Below the pieces are notes generated by a model, which worked only from the letters and a program-made list of their open reading frames with translations, was not told the DNA's origin and made no database searches. Of a stretch of 64,000 bases of DNA, positions 28,504 through 37,231 are shown in pieces. This DNA is from Rhodoferax sp. (GTDB lineage Bacteria > Pseudomonadota > Gammaproteobacteria > Burkholderiales > Burkholderiaceae_C): NCBI GenBank assembly GCA_029866205.1, contig JARWZT010000008.1, positions 248,001 to 312,000 of the forward strand, read 5' to 3'. Position numbers and translations under genes: made by a program. Positions within the stretch are counted from its first letter, which is position 1; the number at the start of each line of letters is the position of its first letter.

Positions 28504-30552
28504 CTAGCTGGCGTCACCCGCAGGTGCCTCGTTCAGGTCCACCGCAATGGCGATCGGACCTGCGGCGTCTTCGTCCTCTTCGACCTCCAGTGCGGCGTCG
28601 ACGGCACTGCCATCGGGCACGGGGGCGTCCAAACGCTCAATCACCGTGCCATGAACATCCAGGGTGATCAGGTCCACGGCGCCCAGACGCACGCGCACGC
28701 GCGCCCCGCGGGGCAGGCCTTGGGCACCCATGACGGGCAACACCAGTGGCAATTCGTCGGCCCGCACCATGTTTTCCTTGAAAACACTGCACACCAACTC
28801 GAGCACCGCGTTTTGCTGCAGGTATTTGAGCGTCCAAAAGCGCTCCATGGCGCCTTGGTAGCCGTTGTAGGCACTGTAGGCCGCGTCGAAGCTGGAGATG
28901 ATGGAAAACAGCGCTGCGTCTTTGGGCTTAAAGGGCGCAGCCAGCGCCGCCGTGCTGCCATGGCGGGCGCAGGCAATGATTTGCCACTGGTTGACCAGAT
29001 CGGTGTAGCGGCGCAAGGGGGAGGTACTCCAGGCGTAGCTTTTGACCCCGATGCCCGCGTGCGGCAGCGCCTTGGTCCCCATGCGCACCTTGACGCCGGG
29101 CGCCAAAGACGCCTGGCTGCGGTAAATCGCCGGAACGCCGAGCTCGGCCATCCAATTGCCCCACGTGCTGTTGGCCAGAATCATGGCCTCGGCCACGATC
29201 AGGTCCAAGGGGGCACCACGCTGACGGGTGCTGATCACCACTTGCTCATCGCCGAGGGGCTCCGCACCCAACTTTCCTTCAAGTTTGAAGTTGTAGTCAG
29301 GCCGGTTAAAGGTTTCGGGCTTGCCGCGCACCAGTTCGCGCTTGGCTTTGAGGTCGCGGGCCAGCCGGTGCAAAAACGCCAAGCTGGGTTGTAGACCGAC
29401 CAGCGGGGCCGCTTCGGTGCCCGGCGTGTCCAGCGGGGTGTGCAGCCATTCTTCAGTCACCAGCGCATCGAGCTGGTCGTGGCGCAGGTTGTGGCTGATG
29501 GGCACACTCTCGAGCCGCGTTTCACTGGAGATAATGGTCAGCGTGGCCTCCTCCAGCGTCACATACAAAGAGACCGCCGGGCAGTCGCGCCCCTCCTGGA
29601 GGGTGTAGTTTTGCACCACCACGTCGGGCAGCATGGTGACCTTGTAGCCCGGCATGTAGACGGTCGACAGGCGCGCCCGACCCAAGCGGTCGATATCGCT
29701 GTCGGGCAGCACCGCCAGCGCGGGGGCCGCAATGTGCACGCCGACCGTGACGGTGCCGCTGCCCAGGCCCTGAACCGACAAGGCGTCGTCGATTTCGGTG
29801 GTGGCGGAATCGTCAATGGAAAACGCCTGCACCGGTGCACGGGCCAGCGTATCGCCCACCGGCGGCGCCTGCACAGCAGAAAAACCGACGCCCTGGGGGA
29901 AGTTTTCCAGCAAAAAGCGCCTCCAGTGGAATTGGTAGGGCGAATCAATGGCACCGCTGCTCTGCAACAAATCCAGCGGCGCGGTGCGGGTGGCGCGCGA
30001 GGCCTCGACCACCGCCTTGTACTCGGGCGCGTTTTTGTCGGGTTTGAACAATATTTTGTACAGCTGCTCGCGCACCGGCTGCGGACACACGCCCTCCCCC
30101 AATTCCTGTGCCCACTGGGCAATCAGGGCCACCATGGCTTTTTTCTTTTCAATCGCAGCCAGCGCTTGGGCAATCACTTCGGCCGAAGCTTTGCGGAAAA
30201 AGCCTTTCCCCGCGCGGCGAAAGTAGTGTGGCGCTTCAAACAGGCGAATCAACATGGCCGCCTGCTGCTCCAGTGTGGCGTCCTTGCTGAAATACTCGCG
30301 CGCGAGGGTGGCAAACGCAAAGTCGTCTTCCGGCGAAAACTCCCAGGCCAGTTCGAGCTCAATGCTCTCGCTCAAGGCCTGCGCCGCAGCCATGAATGGC
30401 GCCGGCGCGGGCTTTTCAAAGCGCAAGAGCACATGGGCCGTTTTGACCTTGACGCGCTTGCCACTGTCGAGCTCAACCTGCAGCGAGGCCTCGCTCTCTG
30501 ACAGCACTCTGCCGGCCATGAATTTTCCGGCTTCATCAAACAATACAAACAT
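28504..30552 (-). CDS. RNB-domain exoribonuclease (RNase II/R family)
   Basis: 682 residues from the ATG at 30552 (M-F-V-L-F-D-E-A-G-K); a further ATG at 30573 would add seven residues. The N-terminal about 210 residues are family-specific, then the RNB catalytic domain opens with S-I-D-D-S-A-T-T-E-I-D-D-A-L-S, carrying the metal-binding Asp cluster. The conserved R-Y-T-D-L-V-N-Q-W motif follows. A C-terminal S1-like barrel (about 610-660) ends in an acidic tail. Degrades RNA 3' to 5'. It is not clearly RNase R or RNase II, so no symbol is given. First gene of its operon; divergent from rodA with 53 bp between starts. Confidence 0.92.
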   Translation of the reverse strand: MFVLFDEAGKFMAGRVLSESEASLQVELDSGKRVKVKTAHVLLRFEKPAPAPFMAAAQALSESIELELAWEFSPEDDFAFATLAREYFSKDATLEQQAAMLIRLFEAPHYFRRAGKGFFRKASAEVIAQALAAIEKKKAMVALIAQWAQELGEGVCPQPVREQLYKILFKPDKNAPEYKAVVEASRATRTAPLDLLQSSGAIDSPYQFHWRRFLLENFPQGVGFSAVQAPPVGDTLARAPVQAFSIDDSATTEIDDALSVQGLGSGTVTVGVHIAAPALAVLPDSDIDRLGRARLSTVYMPGYKVTMLPDVVVQNYTLQEGRDCPAVSLYVTLEEATLTIISSETRLESVPISHNLRHDQLDALVTEEWLHTPLDTPGTEAAPLVGLQPSLAFLHRLARDLKAKRELVRGKPETFNRPDYNFKLEGKLGAEPLGDEQVVISTRQRGAPLDLIVAEAMILANSTWGNWMAELGVPAIYRSQASLAPGVKVRMGTKALPHAGIGVKSYAWSTSPLRRYTDLVNQWQIIACARHGSTAALAAPFKPKDAALFSIISSFDAAYSAYNGYQGAMERFWTLKYLQQNAVLELVCSVFKENMVRADELPLVLPVMGAQGLPRGARVRVRLGAVDLITLDVHGTVIERLDAPVPDGSAVDAALEVEEDEDAAGPIAIAVDLNEAPAGDAS

Positions 30553-30605
30553 GCTGTGGATTGTCCCATGCATCAGGCAAAGGCCAGTCGCCCGATAATC
30601 GGGCC

Positions 30606-31760
30606 ATGGTCGCCCCGTTCGGAAAAATCAGCTTGCGCCGCCGTCTGGCACCCTGGTGGGTGGGGCTGGACGGCCCCCTGGCGTTTATTGTGTTCATCTT
30701 GGCCGGTGCCGGCCTGCTGGTGATGTATTCCAGTGGCTATGACCATGGCAGCCGCTTTTCAGACCATGCGCGCAATATGCTGATCGCCGCCATGGTGATG
30801 TTCGTTGCGGCACAAATTCCGCCCCAGCGCATGATGAGCTTGGCCGTACCGTTGTATGTGGTGGGCGTGGGCCTGCTGGTGGCGGTGGCGGTCTTTGGCA
30901 TCACAAAAAAGGGGGCCCGTCGATGGCTCAATGTCGGCATCGTGATCCAGCCCAGCGAAATCCTGAAAATCGCCGTTCCGCTGATGCTGGCCTGGTGGTT
31001 CCAGAAGCGCGAGGGGCAGCTGCGGCCCCTTGACTTTGGCGTGGCAGCACTCTTGCTGGGCATCCCAGTGGGGCTGATCATCCGCCAGCCCGACCTCGGA
31101 ACCGCCATGCTGGTGTTGGCCGCCGGGTTGGCCATCATGTTTTTTGCGGGTGTCAGTTGGAAAATCATTGTTCCGCCCGCCCTGCTGGGATTGGTGGCGG
31201 TGGTGTTGCTGGTGGGATTTGAGCCCGTGCTGTGCGCCGACGGGATGCGCTGGCCGGTGCTGCATGACTACCAACAGCAGCGCATCTGTACCCTGCTGGA
31301 CCCATCCCGCGATCCGCTGGGCAAGGGCTTTCACATCATTCAGGGCATGATTGGTATCGGATCGGGCGGGGTGTTTGGCGTGGGCTTTATGAACGGCACG
31401 CAAACGCACCTTGAATTCATTCCGGAGCGCACCACGGACTTCATCTTTGCCGCTTTTTCTGAAGAATTCGGTTTGCTGGGCAATGTGCTGCTCATTGCCG
31501 GCTTTATTGCCCTGATTTTGCGCGGGCTGGCGATTGCATTGGACGCGCCCACCCTTTTCTCGCGCCTGCTGGCGGGCAGCGTCGCGATGATTTTTTTCAC
31601 CTACGCCTTCGTCAACATGGGCATGGTCAGCGGCATATTGCCGGTGGTGGGCGTGCCGCTGCCCTTTATCAGTTACGGAGGAACGGCCATGGTGACACTG
31701 GGTTTTGCCCTGGGCATCCTGATGTCGATCTCCAATGCCAAGCGTTTGGTGCAAAGCTAA
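30606..31760 (+). CDS. rodA: elongation-specific SEDS glycosyltransferase RodA
   Basis: 384 residues from ATG 30606; the longer upstream frame runs into the divergent RNB leader. Ten-helix SEDS protein with G-A-R-R-W-L, R-Q-P-D-L-G (catalytic-Asp loop) and P-F-I-S-Y-G-G-T. The absence of the long polar FtsW N-terminus and the single R-P/F motifs support RodA over a second FtsW. Its usual partners (mreBCD, mrdA) are not in the window. Confidence 0.93.
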   Translation: MVAPFGKISLRRRLAPWWVGLDGPLAFIVFILAGAGLLVMYSSGYDHGSRFSDHARNMLIAAMVMFVAAQIPPQRMMSLAVPLYVVGVGLLVAVAVFGITKKGARRWLNVGIVIQPSEILKIAVPLMLAWWFQKREGQLRPLDFGVAALLLGIPVGLIIRQPDLGTAMLVLAAGLAIMFFAGVSWKIIVPPALLGLVAVVLLVGFEPVLCADGMRWPVLHDYQQQRICTLLDPSRDPLGKGFHIIQGMIGIGSGGVFGVGFMNGTQTHLEFIPERTTDFIFAAFSEEFGLLGNVLLIAGFIALILRGLAIALDAPTLFSRLLAGSVAMIFFTYAFVNMGMVSGILPVVGVPLPFISYGGTAMVTLGFALGILMSISNAKRLVQS

Positions 31761-31843
31761 AAAGCGACCGGCTGCGTCAGGGACGTGAGCCGCCGCAAGC
31801 CCTGGGCGGGTCCGGGCCATTGAGCGCGCCCTAGAATGCCCGG

Positions 31844-33304
31844 ATGATCTCTCGCGAACCCACTATTGAACGCCTGGCCACGGCCAAGGCTTTGCTGTTA
31901 ACTCCCTTTGGCCTGGACGAGTCCCACCTGGCGCGCGCGCTGGCTGAGATCAAAATGCAACGCGTCGACGAAGCCGACCTGTACTTCCAATACACGCGCT
32001 CCGAGGGCTGGAGCCTCGAAGAAGGCATCGTCAAAACCGGCTCTTTCAGCATTGATCAGGGCGTGGGCGTGCGCGCCGTCAGCGGTGAAAAAACCGCTTT
32101 TGCCTATTCCGATGACATTTCTGAAGCGGCTTTGCTGGACGCGGCGCGCACCGTTCGGACCATCTCCAATGCGGCACAAACACGCCGCACCAGCGTCGCC
32201 AAACCCAAAATCGCCCGCAGCCGTTCGCTCTACCCCGACCAAGACCCGATTTCCACACTGGACAGTGCCACCAAGGTCGCGCTGTTGGGCAAGGTCGAGC
32301 GCCTGGCGCGCGCCAAAGACCCGCGCGTGGCACAGGTCATGGCCGGTTTGGCCATGGAATACGACGTGGTGCTGATTGCCCGCGCTGACGGCACACTGGC
32401 CGCTGATGTGCGTCCACTGGTGCGTCTGTCGGTCACGGTGATCGCTGAGCAAAAGGGCCGCAGAGAGATCGGCTCTTCGGGCGGTGGCGGGCGTTTTGGA
32501 CTGGCTTATTTTGACGACGCGCAAATTACCCAATACGTCGACCAAGCGGTCCATGCGGCGCTCACCAACCTGGAAGCCCGCCCGGCCCCTGCCGGTGAAA
32601 TGACGGTGGTTCTCGGTTCGGGCTGGCCTGGTATTTTGTTGCACGAGGCCATTGGCCATGGCCTGGAAGGCGACTTCAACCGAAAAGGCTCCAGCGCGTT
32701 CAGCGGACGCATCGGCCAGCGCGTGGCAGCCAAAGGCGTTACGGTGTTGGACGATGGCACGATTGCCGACCGCCGCGGCTCACTCAATGTGGACGATGAG
32801 GGCAACACCAGCGGGCGCAATGTGCTGATTGAGGACGGCATTTTGAAGGGCTACATTCAGGACGCCATGAATGCGCGCCTGATGGGCGTAGCGCCCACTG
32901 GCAATGGCCGGCGCGAGAGCTACGCGCACGTTCCAATGCCCCGCATGACCAACACCTACATGCTGGGTGGCGACAAAGACCCCCAGGAAATTGTCAAAAG
33001 CATCAAAAAAGGCCTTTACGCCACCAACTTTGGTGGCGGTCAGGTGGACATCACTTCGGGCAAGTTCGTGTTTTCGGCCAGTGAAGCCTACTGGGTTGAA
33101 AACGGCAAGATTCTGTATCCGGTCAAAGGGGCCACGATCGTCGGCAGCGGTCCGGAGTGCCTGAAGCGCGTCAGCATGATCGGCAACGACATGCGACTGG
33201 ACAGCGGCGTGGGCACCTGTGGCAAAGACGGACAGAGCGTGCCCGTAGGCGTGGGTCAACCCACGCTGCGCATTGACGGCCTGACGGTGGGCGGCACCGC
33301 TTAA
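31844..33304 (+). CDS. tldD: metalloprotease TldD
   Basis: 486 residues. Zinc motif H267-E-A-I-G-H272 in L-L-H-E-A-I-G-H-G-L-E-G-D, with a downstream Cys segment G-P-E-C-L-K-R-V near residue 440. TldD pairs with TldE/PmbA (not in the window) as a heterodimeric protease that processes modified peptides and unfolded substrates. Length is standard. 83 bp after rodA; azlC starts 14 bp downstream. Confidence 0.97.
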   Translation: MISREPTIERLATAKALLLTPFGLDESHLARALAEIKMQRVDEADLYFQYTRSEGWSLEEGIVKTGSFSIDQGVGVRAVSGEKTAFAYSDDISEAALLDAARTVRTISNAAQTRRTSVAKPKIARSRSLYPDQDPISTLDSATKVALLGKVERLARAKDPRVAQVMAGLAMEYDVVLIARADGTLAADVRPLVRLSVTVIAEQKGRREIGSSGGGGRFGLAYFDDAQITQYVDQAVHAALTNLEARPAPAGEMTVVLGSGWPGILLHEAIGHGLEGDFNRKGSSAFSGRIGQRVAAKGVTVLDDGTIADRRGSLNVDDEGNTSGRNVLIEDGILKGYIQDAMNARLMGVAPTGNGRRESYAHVPMPRMTNTYMLGGDKDPQEIVKSIKKGLYATNFGGGQVDITSGKFVFSASEAYWVENGKILYPVKGATIVGSGPECLKRVSMIGNDMRLDSGVGTCGKDGQSVPVGVGQPTLRIDGLTVGGTA

Positions 33305-33318
33305 GCAGCGAGGCGGGC

Positions 33319-34035
33319 TTGCGGCCGTTTTTCGCGGGCGCCCGCGACACCTTTCCGATGTTGGTGGGGGCGGCGCCCTTTGGTGTGATTTTTGGCACCT
33401 TGGCAATCGGTGCGGGTTTGCCGGTATGGCTGACCTTGGGCATGTCGGCGCTGGTCTTTGGGGGTTCGTCGCAATTTGTAGCGGTCAGCCTGCTGGGCGG
33501 CGGTGCGGCGGCGCCGGTCATCTGGCTCACCACATTTGTCGTCAATCTGCGCCATGCGCTGTACAGCGCCACATTGCTGCCTTACGCACGTACGCTGCCC
33601 GCAGGCTGGCGCTGGGCCCTGGCCTTCTGGCTCACCGATGAAACTTTTGCCGTCGTGGAAAACCAACTGCGCCAGCACCCCAACGCCCATGCGGGGGCGC
33701 ACTACTGGCTGGGTTCGTCATTGGCCATGTATGGCAACTGGCAACTGTGGACGGTTGTGGGGGTGTTGTTGGGTCAAAGTGTGCCGGGCTTGGCCAGCTT
33801 GGGCCTGGACTTTGCCATGGTGGCCACCTTTGCCGCCATCGTTGCCATGCAACTGCGCGACCGACCGGTCCTGTGCGCCGCCTTGGCGGCCGGTGCCGTG
33901 GCGCTGGCAGCCCGGGATTTGCCCTACAAATTAGGGTTGATACTGGCAGCCATTACGGGCGTTGTCACCGGGCTGGTGGCAGAGGCAAGGTTTGGCCGAA
34001 GCAATCCGCCTGCTGAACGACAGACCTCTGCATGA
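33319..34035 (+). CDS. azlC: AzlC family branched-chain amino acid exporter subunit
   Basis: 238 residues. Likely TTG start at 33319, since no ATG is available before the conserved F-F-A-G-A-R-D-T-F-P-M-L-V-G-A-A-P-F-G. About six hydrophobic helices, with the family Q-F-V-A-V-S-L-L and L-R-H-A-L-Y-S segments. AzlC/AzlD (YgaZ/YgaH) pairs export branched-chain amino acids. The substrate here is inferred from family only. 4-bp overlap with azlD. Confidence 0.92.
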   Translation: MRPFFAGARDTFPMLVGAAPFGVIFGTLAIGAGLPVWLTLGMSALVFGGSSQFVAVSLLGGGAAAPVIWLTTFVVNLRHALYSATLLPYARTLPAGWRWALAFWLTDETFAVVENQLRQHPNAHAGAHYWLGSSLAMYGNWQLWTVVGVLLGQSVPGLASLGLDFAMVATFAAIVAMQLRDRPVLCAALAAGAVALAARDLPYKLGLILAAITGVVTGLVAEARFGRSNPPAERQTSA

Positions 34036-34361
34036 GCAGCGAAGGAGCGCTACTGCTGGTGTTGGCGGGTATGGTGGTCGTGACCTACGGCATCCGCCTG
34101 AGTTTTCTGGTGTTTGGCCACAGTATCACTTTCCCGCGCTGGCTGGAGCGCGCACTGCGCTATGTACCGGCCAGCGTGCTGACCGCATTGGTGGTTCCCA
34201 TGGCGATGGCTCCCCACGGGGCCATCGACCTGAGTTGGCAAAACGCCTATTTGCCCGGAACAGTGGCCGCCGTTGCCATGGCCTTATGGACTCGCCAAAC
34301 CCTGGCGGCCATTCTTTGCGGTTTTGCGGTGTACGGGCTTTGGCGGTGGCTGGTGGCCTGA
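34032..34361 (+). CDS. azlD: AzlD family branched-chain amino acid exporter subunit
   Basis: 109 residues, four predicted hydrophobic helices. Family hallmarks are T-Y-G-I-R-L-S-F-L near the N-terminus and R-Y-V-P-A-S-V-L-T-A-L-V-V-P in the second helix. Small partner of AzlC, translationally coupled by an ATGA overlap. The attenuator leader peptide begins 50 bp downstream. Confidence 0.92.
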   Translation: MSSEGALLLVLAGMVVVTYGIRLSFLVFGHSITFPRWLERALRYVPASVLTALVVPMAMAPHGAIDLSWQNAYLPGTVAAVAMALWTRQTLAAILCGFAVYGLWRWLVA

Positions 34362-34396
34362 CCTCGACCGGTCCTGGCGGCCCGAAAAACAAGTTG

Positions 34397-34405
34397 TGCT
34401 ACATT
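34397..34405 (+). promoter_or_regulatory. extended -10 candidate for the aroG-type leader transcript
   Basis: TG-C-TACATT: TG at 34397-34398 and TACATT at 34400-34405, an extended -10 with two mismatches to TATAAT. It ends 6 bp before the leader-peptide ATG, so the transcript would begin at or beside that ATG. No good -35 (34377-34382 is GCGGCC), as tolerated for extended -10 promoters. Confidence 0.5.
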
Positions 34406-34411
34406 GCCGTC

Positions 34412-34480
34412 ATGCATCGCGCCGCTTTTTTCTTTAGCTATTTTTGGTTCTCCAACGCCATTGGCGGCAGAGAGTTCTGA
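34412..34480 (+). CDS. aromatic-rich leader peptide of a transcription attenuator
   Basis: 22 codons, ATG 34412 to TGA 34478-34480. The control run F-F-F-S-Y-F-W-F occupies 34427-34450 (five Phe, one Tyr, one Trp in eight codons), and the last sense codon is also Phe. That composition resembles the pheA leader peptide of enterobacteria. No Shine-Dalgarno sequence precedes the ATG, consistent with a leaderless start from the adjoining -10. It is followed at a normal attenuator distance by a T-tailed terminator and then the DAHP synthase gene. I infer that ribosome stalling on aromatic codons when charged tRNA-Phe (or Tyr/Trp) is scarce favours read-through. Confidence 0.8.
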   Translation: MHRAAFFFSYFWFSNAIGGREF

Positions 34481-34522
34481 ACGTACCTGAAAAAAACGTC
34501 CCGATACTTCCTAGACCGCCGG
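34456..34522 (+). promoter_or_regulatory. predicted antiterminator pairing of the aroG-type attenuator
   Basis: TTGGCGG (34461-34467), just downstream of the Phe run, can pair with CCGCCGG (34516-34522), the left arm of the terminator. That is five Watson-Crick pairs plus two G-U pairs. A competing local stem CGCC-ATT-GGCG (34456-34466) also exists. A ribosome stalled at the aromatic codons would leave 34461-34467 free; one that reaches the stop codon would cover it. Structure is inferred from base complementarity only. Confidence 0.55.
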
Positions 34523-34541
34523 CATCCCCGGCGGTTTTTTT
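34515..34541 (+). terminator. intrinsic terminator of the attenuator
   Basis: Perfect 8-bp stem ACCGCCGG (34515-34522) and CCGGCGGT (34528-34535) with a 5-nt loop CATCC, followed by an unbroken T-run (34535-34541). It lies 35 bp after the leader stop and 44 bp before the DAHP synthase start, the classical attenuator layout. Confidence 0.88.
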
Positions 34542-34584
34542 ATGTCTTTTTTTGACTTTGATTGACTGCTTTAGGAGCTTTGAC

Positions 34585-35688
34585 ATGAATTCGAGCGCTG
34601 ACCGTACCAGCACCACCGATGACGAACGCATCAAGGACATTACCGTGCTGCCTCCACCCGAGCACCTGATCCGCTTCTTCCCGATCAGCGGCACCGCTGT
34701 TGAAAGCCTGGTGGCGAGCACGCGCAAGCGCATCCAAAGCATCATGGCGGGCAAAGACGACCGTTTGCTGGTCATCATCGGGCCCTGCTCGATCCATGAC
34801 CCGGCGGCAGCGCTGGAATATGCCCGCCGCCTGCAGGAAATGCGCACCCACTACGCCGATACGCTGGAAATCGTGATGCGGGTCTACTTTGAGAAGCCGC
34901 GCACCACCGTGGGCTGGAAAGGCCTGATCAACGACCCTTACCTCGATGAGAGCTTTCGCATCGACGAGGGACTGCGCATCGCGCGCCAGCTGCTGATCGA
35001 CATCAACCGTCTCGGCCTGCCGGCTGGCAGTGAGTTTCTGGACGTGATCTCACCGCAATATCTGGGGGACCTGATCGCTTGGGGCGCGATTGGCGCGCGG
35101 ACCACCGAAAGCCAGGTACACCGGGAACTTGCCTCCGGTATTTCGGCGCCGATTGGCTTCAAAAACGGAACCGACGGCAACATCAAGATCGCCACCGATG
35201 CCATCCAGGCAGCAGCGGGCGGCCACCACTTCCTGTCGGTGCATAAAAACGGCCAGGTCGCGATCGTGCAGACCCAGGGCAACCCCGATTGCCACGTAAT
35301 TTTGCGCGGCGGCAAGGCGCCCAACTATGACGCGCAGAGTGTGGAGTCCGCGTGCCAGGACCTCGCCAAGGCCAAATTGCCCGCCACACTGATGGTCGAC
35401 TGCAGCCACGCCAACAGCAGCAAGCAGCACGAAAAGCAGCTTGAAGTGGCCACCGAAATCGCATCCCAGGTCGCCGGTGGGTCAAGCCGGGTTTTTGGGG
35501 TAATGATCGAGAGCCACCTGCAGGCCGGCGCACAAAAATTCACCCCTGGCAAAGATGCCCCGGCGGCACTGGCCTACGGCCAAAGCATTACCGATGCCTG
35601 CCTGGGATGGGATGACTCCGTGGAAAGCCTGGAAGTGCTGTCGCAGGCGGTCAAGGCGCGCCGGGTGCGCCGCAACGCTGCCACCTGA
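34585..35688 (+). CDS. aroG: 3-deoxy-7-phosphoheptulonate (DAHP) synthase, class I alpha
   Basis: 367 residues from ATG 34585, preceded by TTAGGAG. First step of the shikimate pathway (PEP plus erythrose-4-phosphate). Motifs: G-P-C-S-I-H-D-P, K-P-R-T-T-V-G-W-K-G, the G-A-R-T-T-E-S-Q loop, H-K-N-G-Q, and metal ligands in D-C-S-H-A-N-S-S-K. It belongs to the AroF/G/H family; which aromatic amino acid inhibits it cannot be read safely, so the symbol is generic. A leader-peptide attenuator rich in Phe codons lies directly upstream, so aromatic-amino-acid supply probably controls its transcription. Confidence 0.95.
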   Translation: MNSSADRTSTTDDERIKDITVLPPPEHLIRFFPISGTAVESLVASTRKRIQSIMAGKDDRLLVIIGPCSIHDPAAALEYARRLQEMRTHYADTLEIVMRVYFEKPRTTVGWKGLINDPYLDESFRIDEGLRIARQLLIDINRLGLPAGSEFLDVISPQYLGDLIAWGAIGARTTESQVHRELASGISAPIGFKNGTDGNIKIATDAIQAAAGGHHFLSVHKNGQVAIVQTQGNPDCHVILRGGKAPNYDAQSVESACQDLAKAKLPATLMVDCSHANSSKQHEKQLEVATEIASQVAGGSSRVFGVMIESHLQAGAQKFTPGKDAPAALAYGQSITDACLGWDDSVESLEVLSQAVKARRVRRNAAT

Positions 35689-35706
35689 GGGCTTGCGAGC
35701 CGAGGA

Positions 35707-35738
35707 GTCGGCACCCTCACAAGAGTGCGGGTGCCGAC
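35707..35738. terminator. hairpin between convergent DAHP synthase and mpl genes
   Basis: Perfect inverted repeat GTCGGCACCC (35707-35716) and GGGTGCCGAC (35729-35738), extended inside by CAC/GTG pairing. It sits 19 bp after the DAHP synthase stop, between convergent genes, so it could end both transcripts. Neither side has a T-run, so it may act as a 3'-end stabiliser or Rho-assisted stop instead. Confidence 0.5.
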
Positions 35739-35776
35739 CGTTGAAACGCGTTGAATTGGCGTGCGTGCGCGCCGCC

Positions 35777-37171
35777 TTAGCCTGCGCGCAGCAGGGCCGC
35801 GATTTTGTCGTGGATACCGCCAAAACCGCCGTTGCTCATGCACAAGATGTGGTCTCCCGCGCGCGCCTGGGCGCAGACCATCGCTGCCAGGGTGTCAATG
35901 TCCGGCGCGACCTGCGCCTTAGCCCCCATGGGTAGCAGCGTCTCGGTCGCATCCCAGCCCAAACCGCCGCCATGGCAAAAAGCCAGATCGGCCTCTTCCA
36001 GACTCCAGGGCAGCTGTGCTTTCATGGTGCCGAGCTTCATGGTGTTGGAACGTGGCTCGAACACCGCCAATATGCGCGCGCTCCCCACTTGGCGGCGCAG
36101 ACCGTTGACGGTGGTGCGAATGGCCGTCGGATGGTGGGCAAAATCATCGTAAATGGTGACGGGCACGGCCGCCGTCGCACCGCGCAAAGCCACCGAGGCG
36201 CGCACCTCCATTCGGCGTTTGACGTTCTGGAAACTGGCCAGTGCCAGGGCTGCGTCCGCCGGGGCAACGCCCACATGCTCGGCGGCGGCGATGGCAGCCA
36301 GGGCGTTGAGCTGGTTGTGCACCCCACCCAGACCCCATTGGAGCCGCGCCACCGATTGGCCTGACTGCAGCACGCTAAAGTCATGGGGCTCGCCCACAGC
36401 GCTGAAATCGCTCGCGGGCGTGCCAAAGCTGCGCATTTGGCTCCAGCACCCTTGGTGCAGTACCCGTGCCAGGCTCTCTTCGAGCGAGTTAACGACAATG
36501 CGGCCCCCCGAAGGAATGGTGCGCACCAAGTGGTGGAATTGCCGCTCGATTGCCGCCAGGTTGTCGAAAATATCAGCGTGGTCAAACTCCAGGTTGTTGA
36601 GCACAGCCGTGCGGGGACGGTAATGCACGAACTTGCTGCGTTTGTCAAAAAACGCGGTGTCGTATTCGTCCGCTTCAATCACAAAAGCCGAACCTGCGCC
36701 CAGGCGGGCAGAAACGCCAAAATTCAAAGGCACGCCCCCCACCAGGAAACCGGGCCGCAGGCCTGCGCGCTCCAAAATCCAGGTCAGCATGGAGGTCGTG
36801 GTCGTTTTACCGTGCGTGCCCGCCACCGCCAGCACATGGCGGCCTTGTAGCACGTGCTCGGCAAGCCACTGCGGGCCGCTGGTGTACGGTACGCCGGCGT
36901 CCAGAATGGCCTCGATCAACGGAAATTTGGGACTCCCCGAATCGGTGCGGCTGCGACTGACCGTGTTGCCCACCACAAACACATCGGGGCGAAGCGCCAG
37001 CTGGTCAGCGCCAAACCCTTCAATCAGGTCAATCCCCAGGGCGCGCAACTGGTCGCTCATGGGCGGATAGACACCGGCATCACAGCCGGTAACCCGGTGA
37101 CCGGCTTCCCGCGCCAGCGCCGCCAAACCACCCATGAACGTGCCGCAAATGCCCAAGATATGTATATGCAT
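35777..37171 (-). CDS. mpl: UDP-MurNAc:L-Ala-gamma-D-Glu-meso-DAP ligase Mpl
   Basis: 464 residues. Mur-ligase fold with N-terminal I-L-G-I-C-G-T-F-M-G-G-L-A, ATP loop [11 protein letters not shown] (about 117-127), and Y-D-D-F-A-H-H-P in the C-terminal domain. The G-I-C-G-T-F-M-G start separates Mpl from MurC (G-V-G-G-S-G-M-S-G in the dcw copy). Reattaches recycled murein tripeptide to UDP-MurNAc in the cytoplasm. With AmpD at 47.5 kb it indicates an active recycling route. Divergent from the next gene with 60 bp between starts. Confidence 0.96.
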   Translation of the reverse strand: MHIHILGICGTFMGGLAALAREAGHRVTGCDAGVYPPMSDQLRALGIDLIEGFGADQLALRPDVFVVGNTVSRSRTDSGSPKFPLIEAILDAGVPYTSGPQWLAEHVLQGRHVLAVAGTHGKTTTTSMLTWILERAGLRPGFLVGGVPLNFGVSARLGAGSAFVIEADEYDTAFFDKRSKFVHYRPRTAVLNNLEFDHADIFDNLAAIERQFHHLVRTIPSGGRIVVNSLEESLARVLHQGCWSQMRSFGTPASDFSAVGEPHDFSVLQSGQSVARLQWGLGGVHNQLNALAAIAAAEHVGVAPADAALALASFQNVKRRMEVRASVALRGATAAVPVTIYDDFAHHPTAIRTTVNGLRRQVGSARILAVFEPRSNTMKLGTMKAQLPWSLEEADLAFCHGGGLGWDATETLLPMGAKAQVAPDIDTLAAMVCAQARAGDHILCMSNGGFGGIHDKIAALLRAG

Positions 37172-37231
37172 CGCAGGAGTTTACCGGCCACATCCGGGCA
37201 AAGGTCAAGAGGGCCGGGGCACAATGCACTG

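Noticed and set aside
29440-30501. A 353-residue plus-strand frame opposite the RNB ribonuclease gene
   Set aside because: Antisense shadow; the minus-strand protein carries the catalytic motifs and the plus-strand frame shows no domain.
33962-34411. A longer frame reading into the leader peptide from inside azlC/azlD
   Set aside because: The upstream part is out of frame with azlC and azlD and has no start signal. Only the last 22 codons, next to the -10 and terminator, make sense as a gene.
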